Below, piece by piece: positions 16,097-25,524 of a stretch of DNA of 64,000 nucleotides; the first letter of the stretch is position 1, and each line of letters starts with the position of its first letter. Made by a program: the position numbers and the translations under genes. The notes below the pieces were generated by a model. The model saw nothing but the letters and a program-made list of their open reading frames with translations, was not told the DNA's origin and did no database searches. This DNA comes from Ammoniphilus sp. YIM 78166. GTDB lineage: Bacteria > Bacillota > Bacilli > Aneurinibacillales > RAOX-1. The stretch spans positions 341,086 through 405,085 of the forward strand of contig NZ_SDLR01000005.1 of the NCBI RefSeq assembly GCF_004522215.1, read 5' to 3'.

Positions 16097-17713
16097 GTGC
16101 ATACAGCCTTAGCATTAGACGTCAGCGAGATCCTGAGCCGTCCCATTTTTAAGAATGCCAAGCTCGTTGCGGGTCACAAGGGGTTGAAGCGCCGGGTTCG
16201 TTGGGTTCATGTCTTAGAGACAACAGAAGTCGAAACCTTAATCCACGGGGAAGAAATGATCCTTACTACAGGGATCGGGTTTTCGACCGATATGGAATCT
16301 TGCTTAACCTATTTGAGGGAATTAATCGAGTCCAACGCCTCATGCTTGTGTATTGAGATGGGAAAATATTTTCGCGAGGTTCCGCAGGAAATGATGGACA
16401 TCGCCAACGAATACGATTTCCCTATCATCATTTTTCCAGAGGTCGTACGGTTTGTGGATATCACCCAGGACTTGCACTCTTCTCTTATTCATCACCATTT
16501 TCAACGCCTTCACGATTTAGAAAAAATATCAAGAGAATTTCATCGACTCACCCTGACCTCCCAAGGAACACAACACGTGTTAAGACTGCTCTACCAAAGC
16601 AGCCACATGCAGGTAGTTTACTATCCATTGCAAGGACCGGCCGCCTTTGTCCCTGCTATGAATCCTAGCGAACAGGAGGCTTTGCTGGCATTTATCCAGA
16701 AACATCGTGATCTCTCCGGCCAGACAGGGGAATGGAAATATAAGGACCAGAACCTGCTCTTGCAGCCGGTCGGTGCCATGGGTCAGACCTGGGCTTACAT
16801 TGGGATCCTCAGCGATCATCCGTTCGACGAATTTGGTTATCTGATCCTCGATTCCGCCTCCATTTCCATCGCACAGGAATTAATGAGGAAACGTTATTTG
16901 GAAGAAAGAAAAGCCCATGCTGAAAATCTATGGGTCAATGATCTCTTAAACAATCAGATGAAGCATGAGGATCAATTAAGAGCCTTACTAGGTGGCGATT
17001 ATCATAAATTGAATCAAACTCCTTACTATGTCTGTATAATTGCCTTGCCCCAGACGGAGGATATGATGGAGTCGATTCAATTCCATTTTTCCGCCCTGCT
17101 ACGTTCAGTGTTTAAGCAGCATTTTTTTGAACCCCTCATCACGATCAAAAATAACCGCATGAACGTCATTGCCCATGATTTAGGAACGAAAGTCCCTCCA
17201 AAGCAAAGACTTAGCCACGTGTTCCATACTTTACAGACCATTAATGGAGATCAAAAGCTGCAGCATCAACCATTGCGAATTGGTGTGGGCGGCCTGTACA
17301 CCCAGTTTCATAACGCGCATCTAAGTTATCAGGAAGCTTCTCAAGCACTACTCATGTATCCCTATTGGGAAGAAGAGATCGTCTTTTACGACGATCTGGG
17401 CGTTTACCAATTATTATTAACCCTTCGCGAAGGAAACGCGTTAGAGGGCTTTATACAAAAACATCTGGGACCCTTAATTAAAGAAGATCAATCTAAAGGC
17501 AGCGCATTATTGGATACTTTAAAGGCTTACCTGGCACAAAACTGTTCCAAACAAGCCACCGCCCAAAAGCTCTCCATTGTTAGGCAATCGCTCTATTATC
17601 GCTTGGAGAAAATAAACGATTTACTTGGCTATGACTTAACCTCGCCGGAAAGACGTATTACCTTGGAAGTCGCTTTACTGGCGTACCGTTTCTACCATAC
17701 GGAAAAAGGGTGA
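16097..17713 (+). CDS. PucR-family transcriptional regulator
   Basis: 538 residues from a GTG behind AAGGAGAG. The PucR N-terminal domain covers about residues 8-125 (VSEILSRPIFKNAKLVAG, EMILTTGIGF, PIIIFPE). A central GGDEF-like linker comes next, and the C-terminal HTH_30 (TLKAYLAQNCSKQATAQKL, SLYYRLEKINDLLGYDL) binds DNA. Members activate purine, GABA or amino acid catabolism. The 150-bp divergent spacer with mmsA indicates control of the mmsA-aminotransferase operon. Confidence 0.85.
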   Translation: MHTALALDVSEILSRPIFKNAKLVAGHKGLKRRVRWVHVLETTEVETLIHGEEMILTTGIGFSTDMESCLTYLRELIESNASCLCIEMGKYFREVPQEMMDIANEYDFPIIIFPEVVRFVDITQDLHSSLIHHHFQRLHDLEKISREFHRLTLTSQGTQHVLRLLYQSSHMQVVYYPLQGPAAFVPAMNPSEQEALLAFIQKHRDLSGQTGEWKYKDQNLLLQPVGAMGQTWAYIGILSDHPFDEFGYLILDSASISIAQELMRKRYLEERKAHAENLWVNDLLNNQMKHEDQLRALLGGDYHKLNQTPYYVCIIALPQTEDMMESIQFHFSALLRSVFKQHFFEPLITIKNNRMNVIAHDLGTKVPPKQRLSHVFHTLQTINGDQKLQHQPLRIGVGGLYTQFHNAHLSYQEASQALLMYPYWEEEIVFYDDLGVYQLLLTLREGNALEGFIQKHLGPLIKEDQSKGSALLDTLKAYLAQNCSKQATAQKLSIVRQSLYYRLEKINDLLGYDLTSPERRITLEVALLAYRFYHTEKG

Positions 17714-17730
17714 CCCCTAGGGTCCCCTCT

Positions 17731-17915
17731 TAGTGGAAAAAGTCCATCTATTTGAAATAGATGGTCTAGTTTTGATCCATTTAATTGTCTTTTCTCCAAC
17801 TATCTTTAATTACACTCCCTATTTTATCGGATTCCAGCCCTTTAAGTGGAATTTTACCATCTATTGACACTTGCATCGTGACCGTCATCTTCAATAAGTG
17901 GAACTTTTCCATCTA
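17731..17915. repeat. dispersed 21-bp element, three copies, one forming a hairpin
   Basis: TAGTGGAAAAAGTCCATCTA (17731), TAAGTGGAATTTTACCATCT (17843) and TAAGTGGAACTTTTCCATCT (17895) are variants of one element. The last two are 52 bp apart. At the first copy CCATCTATTT and AAATAGATGG pair (17743-17763) and may terminate the PucR gene. Confidence 0.6.
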
Positions 17916-17989
17916 CTACAAAATAAAAGTTTAAATTTCTCCATCCTCATCATATAATAAGAACATAAGTTCCTATTATGAGGTGTACC

Positions 17990-18346
17990 ATGAAATTCCC
18001 ATCTGAACAAGAGCAAGGCTTCATTCTTCAATACATCGTGCTCCCCTTGCTGCTTACCGTACTGGAACGGGATAAGAAAATCATCCTGAACACCCCACTT
18101 AAGATTAAGGCTCCTTACCTGAGCTTGTTTGACTTCACAATAAAGACAGTCGAGCAATCCGTACATCACAATCGCAAGACCCTTCGGCTTCATGGGATCA
18201 AGGTCTATTCCCAGAAAAGAACAGAGAAAGGGATTGAGGTAAGATATCTGTACCATGGCTATCAACATCTTTTTCAACCGAGCTGGGATACCTTGAGAAT
18301 GAGGGTAAGCGAGATGATGGAGCGCATATGGTCAAATCTTCCATAG
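17990..18346 (+). CDS. YhjD-like hypothetical protein
   Basis: 118 residues from the ATG at 17990 with GAGGTGTACC ahead of it. LQYIVLPLLLTVLERDKKII and the following LSLFDFTIKTVEQSV, KVYSQKRTEKGIEVRYLYHGY resemble a small cytoplasmic family of bacilli typified by YhjD, recalled from memory. It has no signal peptide. Monocistronic. Function unknown. Confidence 0.55.
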   Translation: MKFPSEQEQGFILQYIVLPLLLTVLERDKKIILNTPLKIKAPYLSLFDFTIKTVEQSVHHNRKTLRLHGIKVYSQKRTEKGIEVRYLYHGYQHLFQPSWDTLRMRVSEMMERIWSNLP

Positions 18347-18406
18347 TCAACACATTCCAATACCTGTAGAATTAGGGTATATATACCATAAACTTGTGAG
18401 GGATCG

Positions 18407-19012
18407 ATGGTGTTGAATCGCTGGAAATCTGTTATTACAAAGAGAAAATCGGCAATCACTACCTCAAGCCTACTATTCTTAGTGGTGGTCGTTGGGTGGA
18501 GTGCACAAAACTTTTTGCTTAGCCTATTAAATCAGACCTTCATTCAGGCGGAGCATGAATTCGTTTATGACTCCAGCATCCTGGATGGCATAGAGGATCA
18601 AAGAAAATTCAGACAAACGATAGCAGAGGCTCATACTTTTCTTAATGAGACCGTAGGCTGGAACCGAGTGAAAAGTCTGGAGTTGGTTAATAGCAGCAGA
18701 CCTCAAGAGGGCGGAGAGCCTAATTTAACAAACCTAGAGATTAACGCTCAACTTCAGCACCTTGCTTATGCCTTGCAACCCTATGCTGAGCAAACCCATC
18801 ACGACAAACTTGCTAAGGATTTGAATGAAGTCTTAGGCTTAATTGCAAAATCAGCCAGTAGCCCAGATTGGATACAGACTGCTGATCTGATTCGTCTTCA
18901 CCGCATGTTGCACGATCTGGATTATTGGGTCTTCAATTATCAGGAACGGTATACCACTTTTAGAGCGGACTATTGGGGAGTCACCCGATTAGGAGAGAGC
19001 TTACGAAGGTAA
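18407..19012 (+). CDS. membrane-anchored hypothetical protein
   Basis: 201 residues. One N-terminal membrane anchor (TSSLLFLVVVVGWSAQNFLLSLL) and an extracytoplasmic helical domain with many Leu, His and Gln residues. I do not recognise the family. ATG start with GAGGG just upstream. It ends at a terminator shared with the convergent putrescine aminotransferase gene. Confidence 0.6.
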   Translation: MVLNRWKSVITKRKSAITTSSLLFLVVVVGWSAQNFLLSLLNQTFIQAEHEFVYDSSILDGIEDQRKFRQTIAEAHTFLNETVGWNRVKSLELVNSSRPQEGGEPNLTNLEINAQLQHLAYALQPYAEQTHHDKLAKDLNEVLGLIAKSASSPDWIQTADLIRLHRMLHDLDYWVFNYQERYTTFRADYWGVTRLGESLRR

Positions 19013-19024
19013 AGCAAAAAAAAT

Positions 19025-19059
19025 GAGGCTGACCCGGAATACTTCTTGGGATCAGCCTC
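19025..19059. terminator. bidirectional terminator
   Basis: GAGGCTGA and TCAGCCTC pair, followed by TTCTCTC on the plus strand and preceded by an A-run. It separates two convergent genes. Confidence 0.75.
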
Positions 19060-19069
19060 TTCTCTCTAG

Positions 19070-20443
19070 TTATCTAACCGTCTTGGATAATTGCCCCAAT
19101 CCTTTTTCAATACAAGCCAGCACATAATCCAGCTGCTCGTACGATACAACAGCAGGGGGTTCTAAGCGAATCACGGTTGCATTGTTAATCGTTCCACTAA
19201 CCAATATCTTCTTGCTGAACAAGTGTTTAGCTAACGAATAACCAAGGGTGTTGTTCGTAAATTCCAGTCCAATTAAGAGACCGATCCCACGCACATCTGC
19301 TAAAACATCCGGATAGAGCGTTTGCATTTCTTTAAGTGAAACCAACAGGTAGTCTCCTTTTTCTTTGGCTTGCTTTGGAATATCCTCTTCTAGGATCGTC
19401 TGAATTCCTGCTACCGCCCCCGCACAGCAGAGCGGGTTCCCCCCGAAGGTAGAAGACCCTAGCAGAAAAGGATTTTCCTCCATTTTGCTCCACCACTTCT
19501 TTTTCGCGACCATCGCCGCAATCGGCATCACCCCACCGCCTAGTGCCTTCCCGAGTGTCATGATATCCGGCACGACATTCCAATGATCAACCCCAAACAA
19601 GGTTCCGGTCCTGCCCATGCCGGTTTGGACCTCATCGACAATTAAGAGACATTCATATCGATCGCAAATCTCGCGAAGACGAGGGAAGTAATCATCCGGT
19701 GGAATATTCACCCCCCCTTCTCCTTGGATCGGTTCTACAATTACCCCTGCAACGGTCTCTCCCGTGGCGATTAGCATACGGATGACCTGCTCGACGGCGT
19801 CAGCATCTCCGAACGGTACATGCTGAAAACCGGGTACAAGCGGATAATAGGGTTCACGGAACGTCGATTTGCCAGAAGCGGACAACGATCCCATCGTTTT
19901 TCCGTGGAAGCCTTTCTCCATCGAAATGAAGCATCGCTTACCGGTGGCCAATCGGGCGAGCTTTAGAGCCATTTCGTTGGCTTCGGTTCCACAATTGACG
20001 AGATAGCTGTGCTGCAGATCACCCGGGGTAATATACGCTAGCAGTTTGGATAAGTACCCGCGTAAAGGATCCACCATCTCTTGGCTGTGCAAGGCATACC
20101 GCTTGATTTGGGCTTCGACGGCTTGGACAACTCTAGGATTTCGATGACCGAGAAGAAACACTCCGTACCCTCCTAGGCAATCGATATATTCATCGCCCAT
20201 CGTATCCCGAAAGACCGCACCCTCCCCTTCCCACTCTACAACAGAGTAATCCGTCGAAACCGACTTGCGGTGAGCCAGAATCGCCTTGGTTACATGATTT
20301 TCAAAATTCTCGATGGAATCCGTAACTATTTTCCTTTTCTGCACGACACTCAGGGTCTCACTTTGAATAAACTCTAGAATCTCCTTAGCTAAATCCAGCG
20401 ATTCCTCTGTTGATTTGCGTTGCAAATCTATCACCCTTTTCAT
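19070..20443 (-). CDS. patA: putrescine aminotransferase
   Basis: 457 residues, the length of YgjG/PatA, with the long N-terminal helical extension that sets this subgroup apart from ornithine aminotransferase. PLP motifs: NCGTEANEMALKLAR, LLIVDEVQTGMGRTG, TLGKALGGGVMPIAA with the Schiff-base Lys, and STFGGNPLCC. It transfers the amino group of putrescine to 2-oxoglutarate, giving 4-aminobutanal. Monocistronic. Confidence 0.8.
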   Translation of the reverse strand: MKRVIDLQRKSTEESLDLAKEILEFIQSETLSVVQKRKIVTDSIENFENHVTKAILAHRKSVSTDYSVVEWEGEGAVFRDTMGDEYIDCLGGYGVFLLGHRNPRVVQAVEAQIKRYALHSQEMVDPLRGYLSKLLAYITPGDLQHSYLVNCGTEANEMALKLARLATGKRCFISMEKGFHGKTMGSLSASGKSTFREPYYPLVPGFQHVPFGDADAVEQVIRMLIATGETVAGVIVEPIQGEGGVNIPPDDYFPRLREICDRYECLLIVDEVQTGMGRTGTLFGVDHWNVVPDIMTLGKALGGGVMPIAAMVAKKKWWSKMEENPFLLGSSTFGGNPLCCAGAVAGIQTILEEDIPKQAKEKGDYLLVSLKEMQTLYPDVLADVRGIGLLIGLEFTNNTLGYSLAKHLFSKKILVSGTINNATVIRLEPPAVVSYEQLDYVLACIEKGLGQLSKTVR

Positions 20444-20553
20444 GGGAGTACTTTCTCATACAACTATATATATTCCGGATTTGTCCACTCTATGATTTTC
20501 AAGCCAAATAGGCTGCCAGTTCAAACCGGCAGCCAACTCTCTACGATAATGGT

Positions 20554-21060
20554 TCACTTATAAAAATAAGGATCCACAAACCAGCTTAAATTCACTTTTT
20601 CTTTGATGCCAAGGGTCTTTACAATCTCGTTCTCCGACCATGGTACGAGCGTCCAGCCACGCTTCCTTGTATCCTCCGCAAACTGTTGAACAAACTCTTT
20701 CACCCGCTCGGGCTGCGTATGAAGCATATCTCGATGTGCTACCAGCATCCATATCTGCTGATCGGGATCTTGAGCACCGGATAATGCTACGATGGGGGCA
20801 CCATTTACATATCGATCTATAGCAAGCTCAATCCTCACATATCCATAGTCAAGGGAACGCTCGATCACCTTCTGTAAGATGGTGGCCTCGTCCAGCAACA
20901 TTGCGGCTTGGGTATTTCCTTGAACAAACAGAAGAGAATCCATAGGGACGCCAATCCCTTTGATTTCTATCTCTTGCTTATCCTCAGTACAGCCTCCTGC
21001 TATTAACAAAAAGGACAGTAACAAGCCTATCTTCAACCATCGTTTTTTATACTTAGCCAT
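20554..21060 (-). CDS. hypothetical lipoprotein
   Basis: 168 residues from the ATG at 21060 behind GAGGTGG. The lipobox (LLSFLLIAGGC) gives a lipid-anchored mature protein. The second half (IWMLVAHRDML, PERVKEFVQQFAEDTRKRGWTLV) looks like the helical C-terminal lobe of NMT1/SsuA-type substrate-binding proteins, but the length is only half of that family. No transporter genes are adjacent. Possibly a truncated binding protein. Confidence 0.6.
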   Translation of the reverse strand: MAKYKKRWLKIGLLLSFLLIAGGCTEDKQEIEIKGIGVPMDSLLFVQGNTQAAMLLDEATILQKVIERSLDYGYVRIELAIDRYVNGAPIVALSGAQDPDQQIWMLVAHRDMLHTQPERVKEFVQQFAEDTRKRGWTLVPWSENEIVKTLGIKEKVNLSWFVDPYFYK

Positions 21061-21313
21061 CGAATCGCCCACCTCAAATACCAAGTAATCCACTATGCAT
21101 TATTGGTAGTTTCATTTTCCTCTAATTTGCTCCACCGGTCAATATCCCTAAAGCTTTTACCCATTTTTATAAAAAGGTTTAATTCCAAGTGGAAAATAAG
21201 GAAATAAGCCCCACTCTAGTTCCCTAAAAAAGGGTAGCAGAATAATATCTTTTGCTCATTTTGGGTAAAAGTGTTATAGTAAGGGAAAGAACATCGGGAG
21301 TAAGGAGCTCTTT

Positions 21314-22519
21314 ATGATCCCTCTTTTTAAAGATTCTTCTCAAAAGATTAATAATTTAAAACAACTCTATAGCCTAATTCATAAACATGGTCCGATTACG
21401 AAAGGCTCCTTAGTTGAACTATCAGGTCTTAAGCAGAGTACTTGCGCAAGGCTGATTGAAGAGCTATTGGAGGAAGATGCGATCCTGGAGAGTGGTCTTG
21501 CTGAGTCCAGCGGCGGACGCAAACCCCTTACCTATCAGATTAATCCGCGACTGTTCTATCTCATAGGGATCGATATCTCTCGTATTTATTCCAAAATTCT
21601 GTTGATGGACCTAGACCTTTCCGTTCTTGGCGAAGCTAGAATGTCCATGCGAGAAAACAGTACGCCTGAGTTAACGATCGACTGGATTCAAGCGGAAGTG
21701 ACCCGCCTTTTGGAGAAGCACCAGATTCCTCTTTCCTCCGTTCTAGGTCTGGGAATCGGAGCTGTCGGCCCATTGAATCGGGAAACCGGGATGATCACGA
21801 ATCCTTCGAACTTCCCTTCTATAGGCTGGAGGAATGTCCCTATTTGCCAGATCCTTGGCGATTATTTTGACCGCCCCGTGCTATTGGATAATGGGGCCAA
21901 CACGGCTGTACTGGGAGAATATAGGTATGGGTTCTGGACGGAAGCGGACAGCATGGTTTACAACATTACAGGGGTGGGGATTCGCTGTGGGACCTTAGCC
22001 AATGGCCAGGTCATCCGGGGACCCGTGGATATGGAAGGAGCGTATGGGCATATGACCGTTGATATCCATGGCAAAAAGTGTACGTGCGGAAGATATGGCT
22101 GTCTCAATGCCTACTCCACTACCTTAGCGATTCAGGAAGAAGTCATGCAACGTCTTAAGAGGGGACATCCTTCCCTGCTAAGAAATAAAGGGCTTGACGT
22201 TGAACATATCGAGTTCACGGAGATTTGCGCAGCTGTTAAAGAACAAGATCCTCTCTGCTGCGAAGTCGTCCACGAGGCTGCTTATTATTATGGGATTGGC
22301 CTTGCGAACATGATGGTCCTTTTGCACCCGAATCTCGTAGTCCTTGGAGGGGCACTCGTGACGGAAATGGATTACTTTTATGATGTAACAACCCAAACCG
22401 CGAAGGAAAAGCTGGGTTTCTATCCAGATTATCCTATTCATTTCAGCCGGGGAAGGTTAGGGGAAAATGCAATAGCAGTTGGCGCAGGAAGTATGGTTTT
22501 TGAATCTTGCTTAAGGTAG
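21314..22519 (+). CDS. ROK-family transcriptional regulator (NagC/XylR type)
   Basis: 401 residues. An N-terminal winged helix (KHGPITKGSLVELSGLKQSTCARLIEELL) precedes a ROK sugar-kinase-like domain (GIDISRIYSKILLMDL, LGLGIGAVGPLN, LLDNGANTAVLGEYRYG). The ROK zinc motif CTCGRYGCLNAY is intact. Such proteins repress carbohydrate genes and release DNA on binding a sugar. Here it directly precedes, and is probably cotranscribed with, a chromate transporter pair, an unusual partner. Confidence 0.85.
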   Translation: MIPLFKDSSQKINNLKQLYSLIHKHGPITKGSLVELSGLKQSTCARLIEELLEEDAILESGLAESSGGRKPLTYQINPRLFYLIGIDISRIYSKILLMDLDLSVLGEARMSMRENSTPELTIDWIQAEVTRLLEKHQIPLSSVLGLGIGAVGPLNRETGMITNPSNFPSIGWRNVPICQILGDYFDRPVLLDNGANTAVLGEYRYGFWTEADSMVYNITGVGIRCGTLANGQVIRGPVDMEGAYGHMTVDIHGKKCTCGRYGCLNAYSTTLAIQEEVMQRLKRGHPSLLRNKGLDVEHIEFTEICAAVKEQDPLCCEVVHEAAYYYGIGLANMMVLLHPNLVVLGGALVTEMDYFYDVTTQTAKEKLGFYPDYPIHFSRGRLGENAIAVGAGSMVFESCLR

Positions 22520-22529
22520 GTGATCCTTG

Positions 22530-23111
22530 ATGATGATTTGGAAGATTTTCTGTACGTTCTTCATGCTAGGACCGGCTACCTTCGGTGGGGGCTATGCCAT
22601 GATTCCTTTACTGGAAAGAGCAATTATTGAAAAGAACAGATGGATGAAAAAAGAGGAGGTCACGGATGTGCTAGCCGTCTCCCAAACCGCACCAGGTTCG
22701 GTTGCCGTGAATGCCGCAACCTTTATCGGATATCGTTTGGCAGGTCCATGGGGGGCCCTTGCAGCCACTGTCGGCATCATCCTGCCCACTTTTATCATTA
22801 TCCTCATCCTGACCACCCTGTTCCTGAGTGTGCAGCATTCCCCCTTAGTGCAAGCGGCCTTTTTAGGCATACGACCAGCGATCGTGGCACTCATCCTGTA
22901 TGCGGCGTACCGAACGGCAAAAACCTCGATTCTGGATAAAACAACGGCTGCCGTAGCCGGGATCGTCTTGCTGATTTTATTATTGTCTTCCATCCATCCG
23001 ATGTTTGTCATTCTTTTCGGAGGACTTATTGGGGCTTTATTTTTCAAGAAAGAACCACCCGAAAACAAGAGGAAGCTGGATCTAGATTACTATATGGGAG
23101 CAGGCATTTAA
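22530..23111 (+). CDS. chrA: chromate transporter, first half (CHR family)
   Basis: 193 residues, one CHR domain: FMLGPATFGGGYAMIPLLERAII, LAVSQTAPGSVAVNAATFIGYR. About five to six membrane segments. Short-chain CHR proteins work as pairs of homologous halves with opposite topology. The partner follows immediately: this stop is at 23111 and its ATG at 23112. Such pairs export chromate or a related oxyanion. The start at 22530 is one of three nearby candidates. Confidence 0.8.
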   Translation: MMIWKIFCTFFMLGPATFGGGYAMIPLLERAIIEKNRWMKKEEVTDVLAVSQTAPGSVAVNAATFIGYRLAGPWGALAATVGIILPTFIIILILTTLFLSVQHSPLVQAAFLGIRPAIVALILYAAYRTAKTSILDKTTAAVAGIVLLILLLSSIHPMFVILFGGLIGALFFKKEPPENKRKLDLDYYMGAGI

Positions 23112-23642
23112 ATGTGGTGGGAACTTTTTATCTCGTTCTTTAAAATTGGCTTTCTTTCTTTCGGCGGCGGCTATGCCATGATTCCCATCATCGAATATGA
23201 GGTACTCAAACACGGCTGGCTTACCTCTCAGCAGTTTACCGATGTGATTGCCGTCGCGGGAATGTCACCCGGGCCGATCGCGACCAACAGCGTCATTTTT
23301 GTAGGGTACAAAATGGGGGGGATTTTCGGCGCCATTCTCTCCACTCTCGCCATCTCCCTCCCGTCGCTCATTTCGGTCTTTCTTATCGCTGTTTTATTTC
23401 ATCGGATTCAGCATCATCATCGCTTTTACTCGGCCTTTTATATCCTAAGACCTGTCATTACGGGATTGATTGCCTATGCAGCAGTCCGCTTTGCTATCAA
23501 TAATGGAATTATTAGCTACTCTATCGATTTTACCGCTATTCTGATCATGATCGGTTCCGTCCTCCTTCTCCTCTTTACGAAGCTTCACCCCGCCTTTCTC
23601 ATTGTCATGGCAGGAGTGGCAGGAATTTGTTTCTACTATTAA
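23112..23642 (+). CDS. chromate transporter, second half (CHR family)
   Basis: 176 residues, second CHR domain: ISFFKIGFLSFGGGYAMIPIIE and VAGMSPGPIATNSVIFVGYK. It abuts the first half with no gap, indicating translational coupling and a heterodimeric transporter. It ends directly before a strong terminator. A separate full-length, fused CHR gene lies at 52628-53815. Confidence 0.8.
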   Translation: MWWELFISFFKIGFLSFGGGYAMIPIIEYEVLKHGWLTSQQFTDVIAVAGMSPGPIATNSVIFVGYKMGGIFGAILSTLAISLPSLISVFLIAVLFHRIQHHHRFYSAFYILRPVITGLIAYAAVRFAINNGIISYSIDFTAILIMIGSVLLLLFTKLHPAFLIVMAGVAGICFYY

Positions 23643-23648
23643 AAAAAA

Positions 23649-23671
23649 AACCCAACGGTTGCCGTTGGGTT
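23649..23671 (+). terminator. terminator of the ROK-chromate operon
   Basis: CCCAACGG-TTG-CCGTTGGG is flanked by ten As and seven Ts. Confidence 0.9.
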
Positions 23672-23812
23672 TTTTTGACTTAGTTGTCCTCTCAGGCCGA
23701 CTTCATTTCGTGATTGTTGTCCTGAGTCTTGTATAGGTTGAATTGGAAAAATAGGATAGACATTAGGATTTTTCTAATACTAAATATAAATAAACAGCAA
23801 TTAGGTGATTCG

Positions 23813-24523
23813 ATGTCTGATTTTTTGGAAGTAGCCTTGCGGACCATCGGGGGCTTCGTATTATTTATGCTTGTAGCTCGAGCGCTAGGAAAACAAACCA
23901 TATCCCAGATGACTCTCCATGACTTTATCGCCGCAATCTCTCTAGGAGCAATTATTGGCAACCTAACCTTCAACCTTAAGATTGAGGCTAAATATATTGT
24001 CACCGCATTTATTATTTTTGGTACTATCTCCTATTTTGCCACAATTGCATCTAGAAAAAGCCGCAAGATGAGAAAATGGCTATCCGGAGCCCCCACAGTT
24101 CTGATACAGGAAGGCCAAATTTTAGAAGGAAATATGAAAAAGATCAACTACACCTTGGACTATCTAAATCAGGCGCTAAGAGAAAAAGATATTTTTGATA
24201 TCGAAGAGGTTGAATATTGTACCTTAGAGAGTGACGGACATATCTCGGTACTTAAGAAATTTCCTTACCGCACTCTGACTAAACAGGACATCGGGATATT
24301 CGTATCCCATCCATCCTCCTTCCCCGTTGAGTTAATAATGGATGGTCAAATTATTGATAAAAATTTAGTTGAAAATCAGCTATCTAAAGAATGGCTATTC
24401 AATGAGATCGAGAACCGCGGAGTAGCCTTATCCGATATTTGTTATGCTGTCAGAGGAACGAACAAGCAGCTTTACTTTGATTTCTATCAGGATCAGATTA
24501 GTAACCCTATTGATCAAGAATAG
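23813..24523 (+). CDS. DUF421 (YetF-type) membrane protein
   Basis: 236 residues from the ATG at 23813 (TTAGGTGATTCG before it); an upstream extension to 23729 is not supported. Three N-terminal membrane helices include VARALGKQTISQMTLHDFIAAISLGAI, the DUF421 hallmark. A soluble YetF domain follows (VLIQEGQILEGNMKKINYTLDYL, and a second subdomain with VSHPSSFPVELIMDGQII). Related B. subtilis proteins are spore- or stress-associated membrane proteins of unknown biochemistry. Confidence 0.85.
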   Translation: MSDFLEVALRTIGGFVLFMLVARALGKQTISQMTLHDFIAAISLGAIIGNLTFNLKIEAKYIVTAFIIFGTISYFATIASRKSRKMRKWLSGAPTVLIQEGQILEGNMKKINYTLDYLNQALREKDIFDIEEVEYCTLESDGHISVLKKFPYRTLTKQDIGIFVSHPSSFPVELIMDGQIIDKNLVENQLSKEWLFNEIENRGVALSDICYAVRGTNKQLYFDFYQDQISNPIDQE

Positions 24524-24529
24524 AAGATC

Positions 24530-24620
24530 CGGCCTGCGTCAATGAAAACAATCCGGTCAGCGATTTCGCGGGCAAAATCCATCTCATGGGTAATGAGCAG
24601 AATCGTACGCCTTCGCAATG
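24530..24620 (-). pseudogene. fragment of an amino-acid ABC transporter ATPase
   Basis: The minus strand reads RTILLITHEMDFAREIADRI, the switch-His (H-loop) region of polar amino acid ABC ATPases, then FIDAGRI. The frame has no start and ends after about 30 codons. It is a clear decayed remnant between two intact genes. Confidence 0.6.
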
Positions 24621-24642
24621 GCTTAAAAAATGAAAGCTTTAC

Positions 24643-24882
24643 TTATTGGTGATCTTCTTTGACGGCTGGCTCGTAATCCGCGTCCTCCTGATTATCCCGA
24701 ATGACCTTTTGCAAAACAAAGGAGCTAAAAATCAAAAACAACCCTGTGACGCTATAGTACCCTTTCTCCACAAGTGGAGCGTCCATGTTATAGATTCCAA
24801 TGAAGAAAAAAGCGCAAGCCAAGCTAAACGCAGCCCAAGCTAGAAAAGTAAACGCAGATGTATTCCGTACACGTTTTTTCAT
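24643..24882 (-). CDS. YiaA/YiaB-like two-helix membrane protein
   Basis: 79 residues. NTSAFTFLAWAAFSLACAFFFIGIYN and KGYYSVTGLFLIFSSFVLQKVIRDN are the two membrane hairpin helices of the YiaAB family. The acidic tail is cytoplasmic. Monocistronic. Function of the family is not established. Confidence 0.8.
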   Translation of the reverse strand: MKKRVRNTSAFTFLAWAAFSLACAFFFIGIYNMDAPLVEKGYYSVTGLFLIFSSFVLQKVIRDNQEDADYEPAVKEDHQ

Positions 24883-25017
24883 TGATTTCGTTCTCCTCTT
24901 TTTAGAGAATTATGATTCTAAAAAGAGTGTATCAACGAAACGAGCAGGCGAAAAGTACCAACAATTCTTGGTACCCCCTGCTAGCACCTACTTTGAATCA
25001 TTACGTGAAATCAAAAT

Positions 25018-25042
25018 AAGCCTGTCCACAAGGAACAGGCTT
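25018..25042 (-). terminator. terminator of the DUF4242 gene
   Basis: AAGCCTGT and ACAGGCTT pair across a 9-nt loop. On the minus strand ATTTTG follows. Confidence 0.65.
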
Positions 25043-25051
25043 CCCATACTT

Positions 25052-25324
25052 TTACCCGGCTGTAGTCGGATCAATGATATTGCGTACTTCTGACACTTGG
25101 TCTGCCGGAAATCCCCCGCGTTCGGCATGTTCTTTGATAAGCTCGGCACTAGGTGCGATATACACACAGTACACGGTATCATCCGTAACGTAGCTGTTGA
25201 CCCATTGAATTTCAGGACCAAGCTCTCGAAGCACCCCTACCGATTTTTGCGAGATCGCTCTTAAATCATCTGAGCTTAAGTTTCCTGCATTCGGGATTTT
25301 ACGTTCAATAACATACTTTGGCAT
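25052..25324 (-). CDS. DUF4242 (SCO4226-like) protein
   Basis: 90 residues from the ATG at 25324, preceded by GGGGGAGGTATACGA. PKYVIERKIPNAG, ISQKSVGVLRELGPEIQWVNSYV and DDTVYCVYIAPS are typical of DUF4242, a ferredoxin-like fold family; the Streptomyces member SCO4226 binds nickel. Monocistronic. Role unknown here. Confidence 0.8.
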   Translation of the reverse strand: MPKYVIERKIPNAGNLSSDDLRAISQKSVGVLRELGPEIQWVNSYVTDDTVYCVYIAPSAELIKEHAERGGFPADQVSEVRNIIDPTTAG

Positions 25325-25524
25325 TCGTATACCTCCCCCTTGTTTTCGACTTATTTTTATTGCAATTACGATGCCAACTAACAAATTTGGGTAAATCTAG
25401 GTATGTTCATTTTATTTTGAGATGAAGATGTTCCGATTCGGAACACTAATGTTCGAATTTAACACAGATTAAAAGAAGCAGCCTAACCTCCTTGTGAGGC
25501 CGACTGCTCTGACACAGCATAAAT

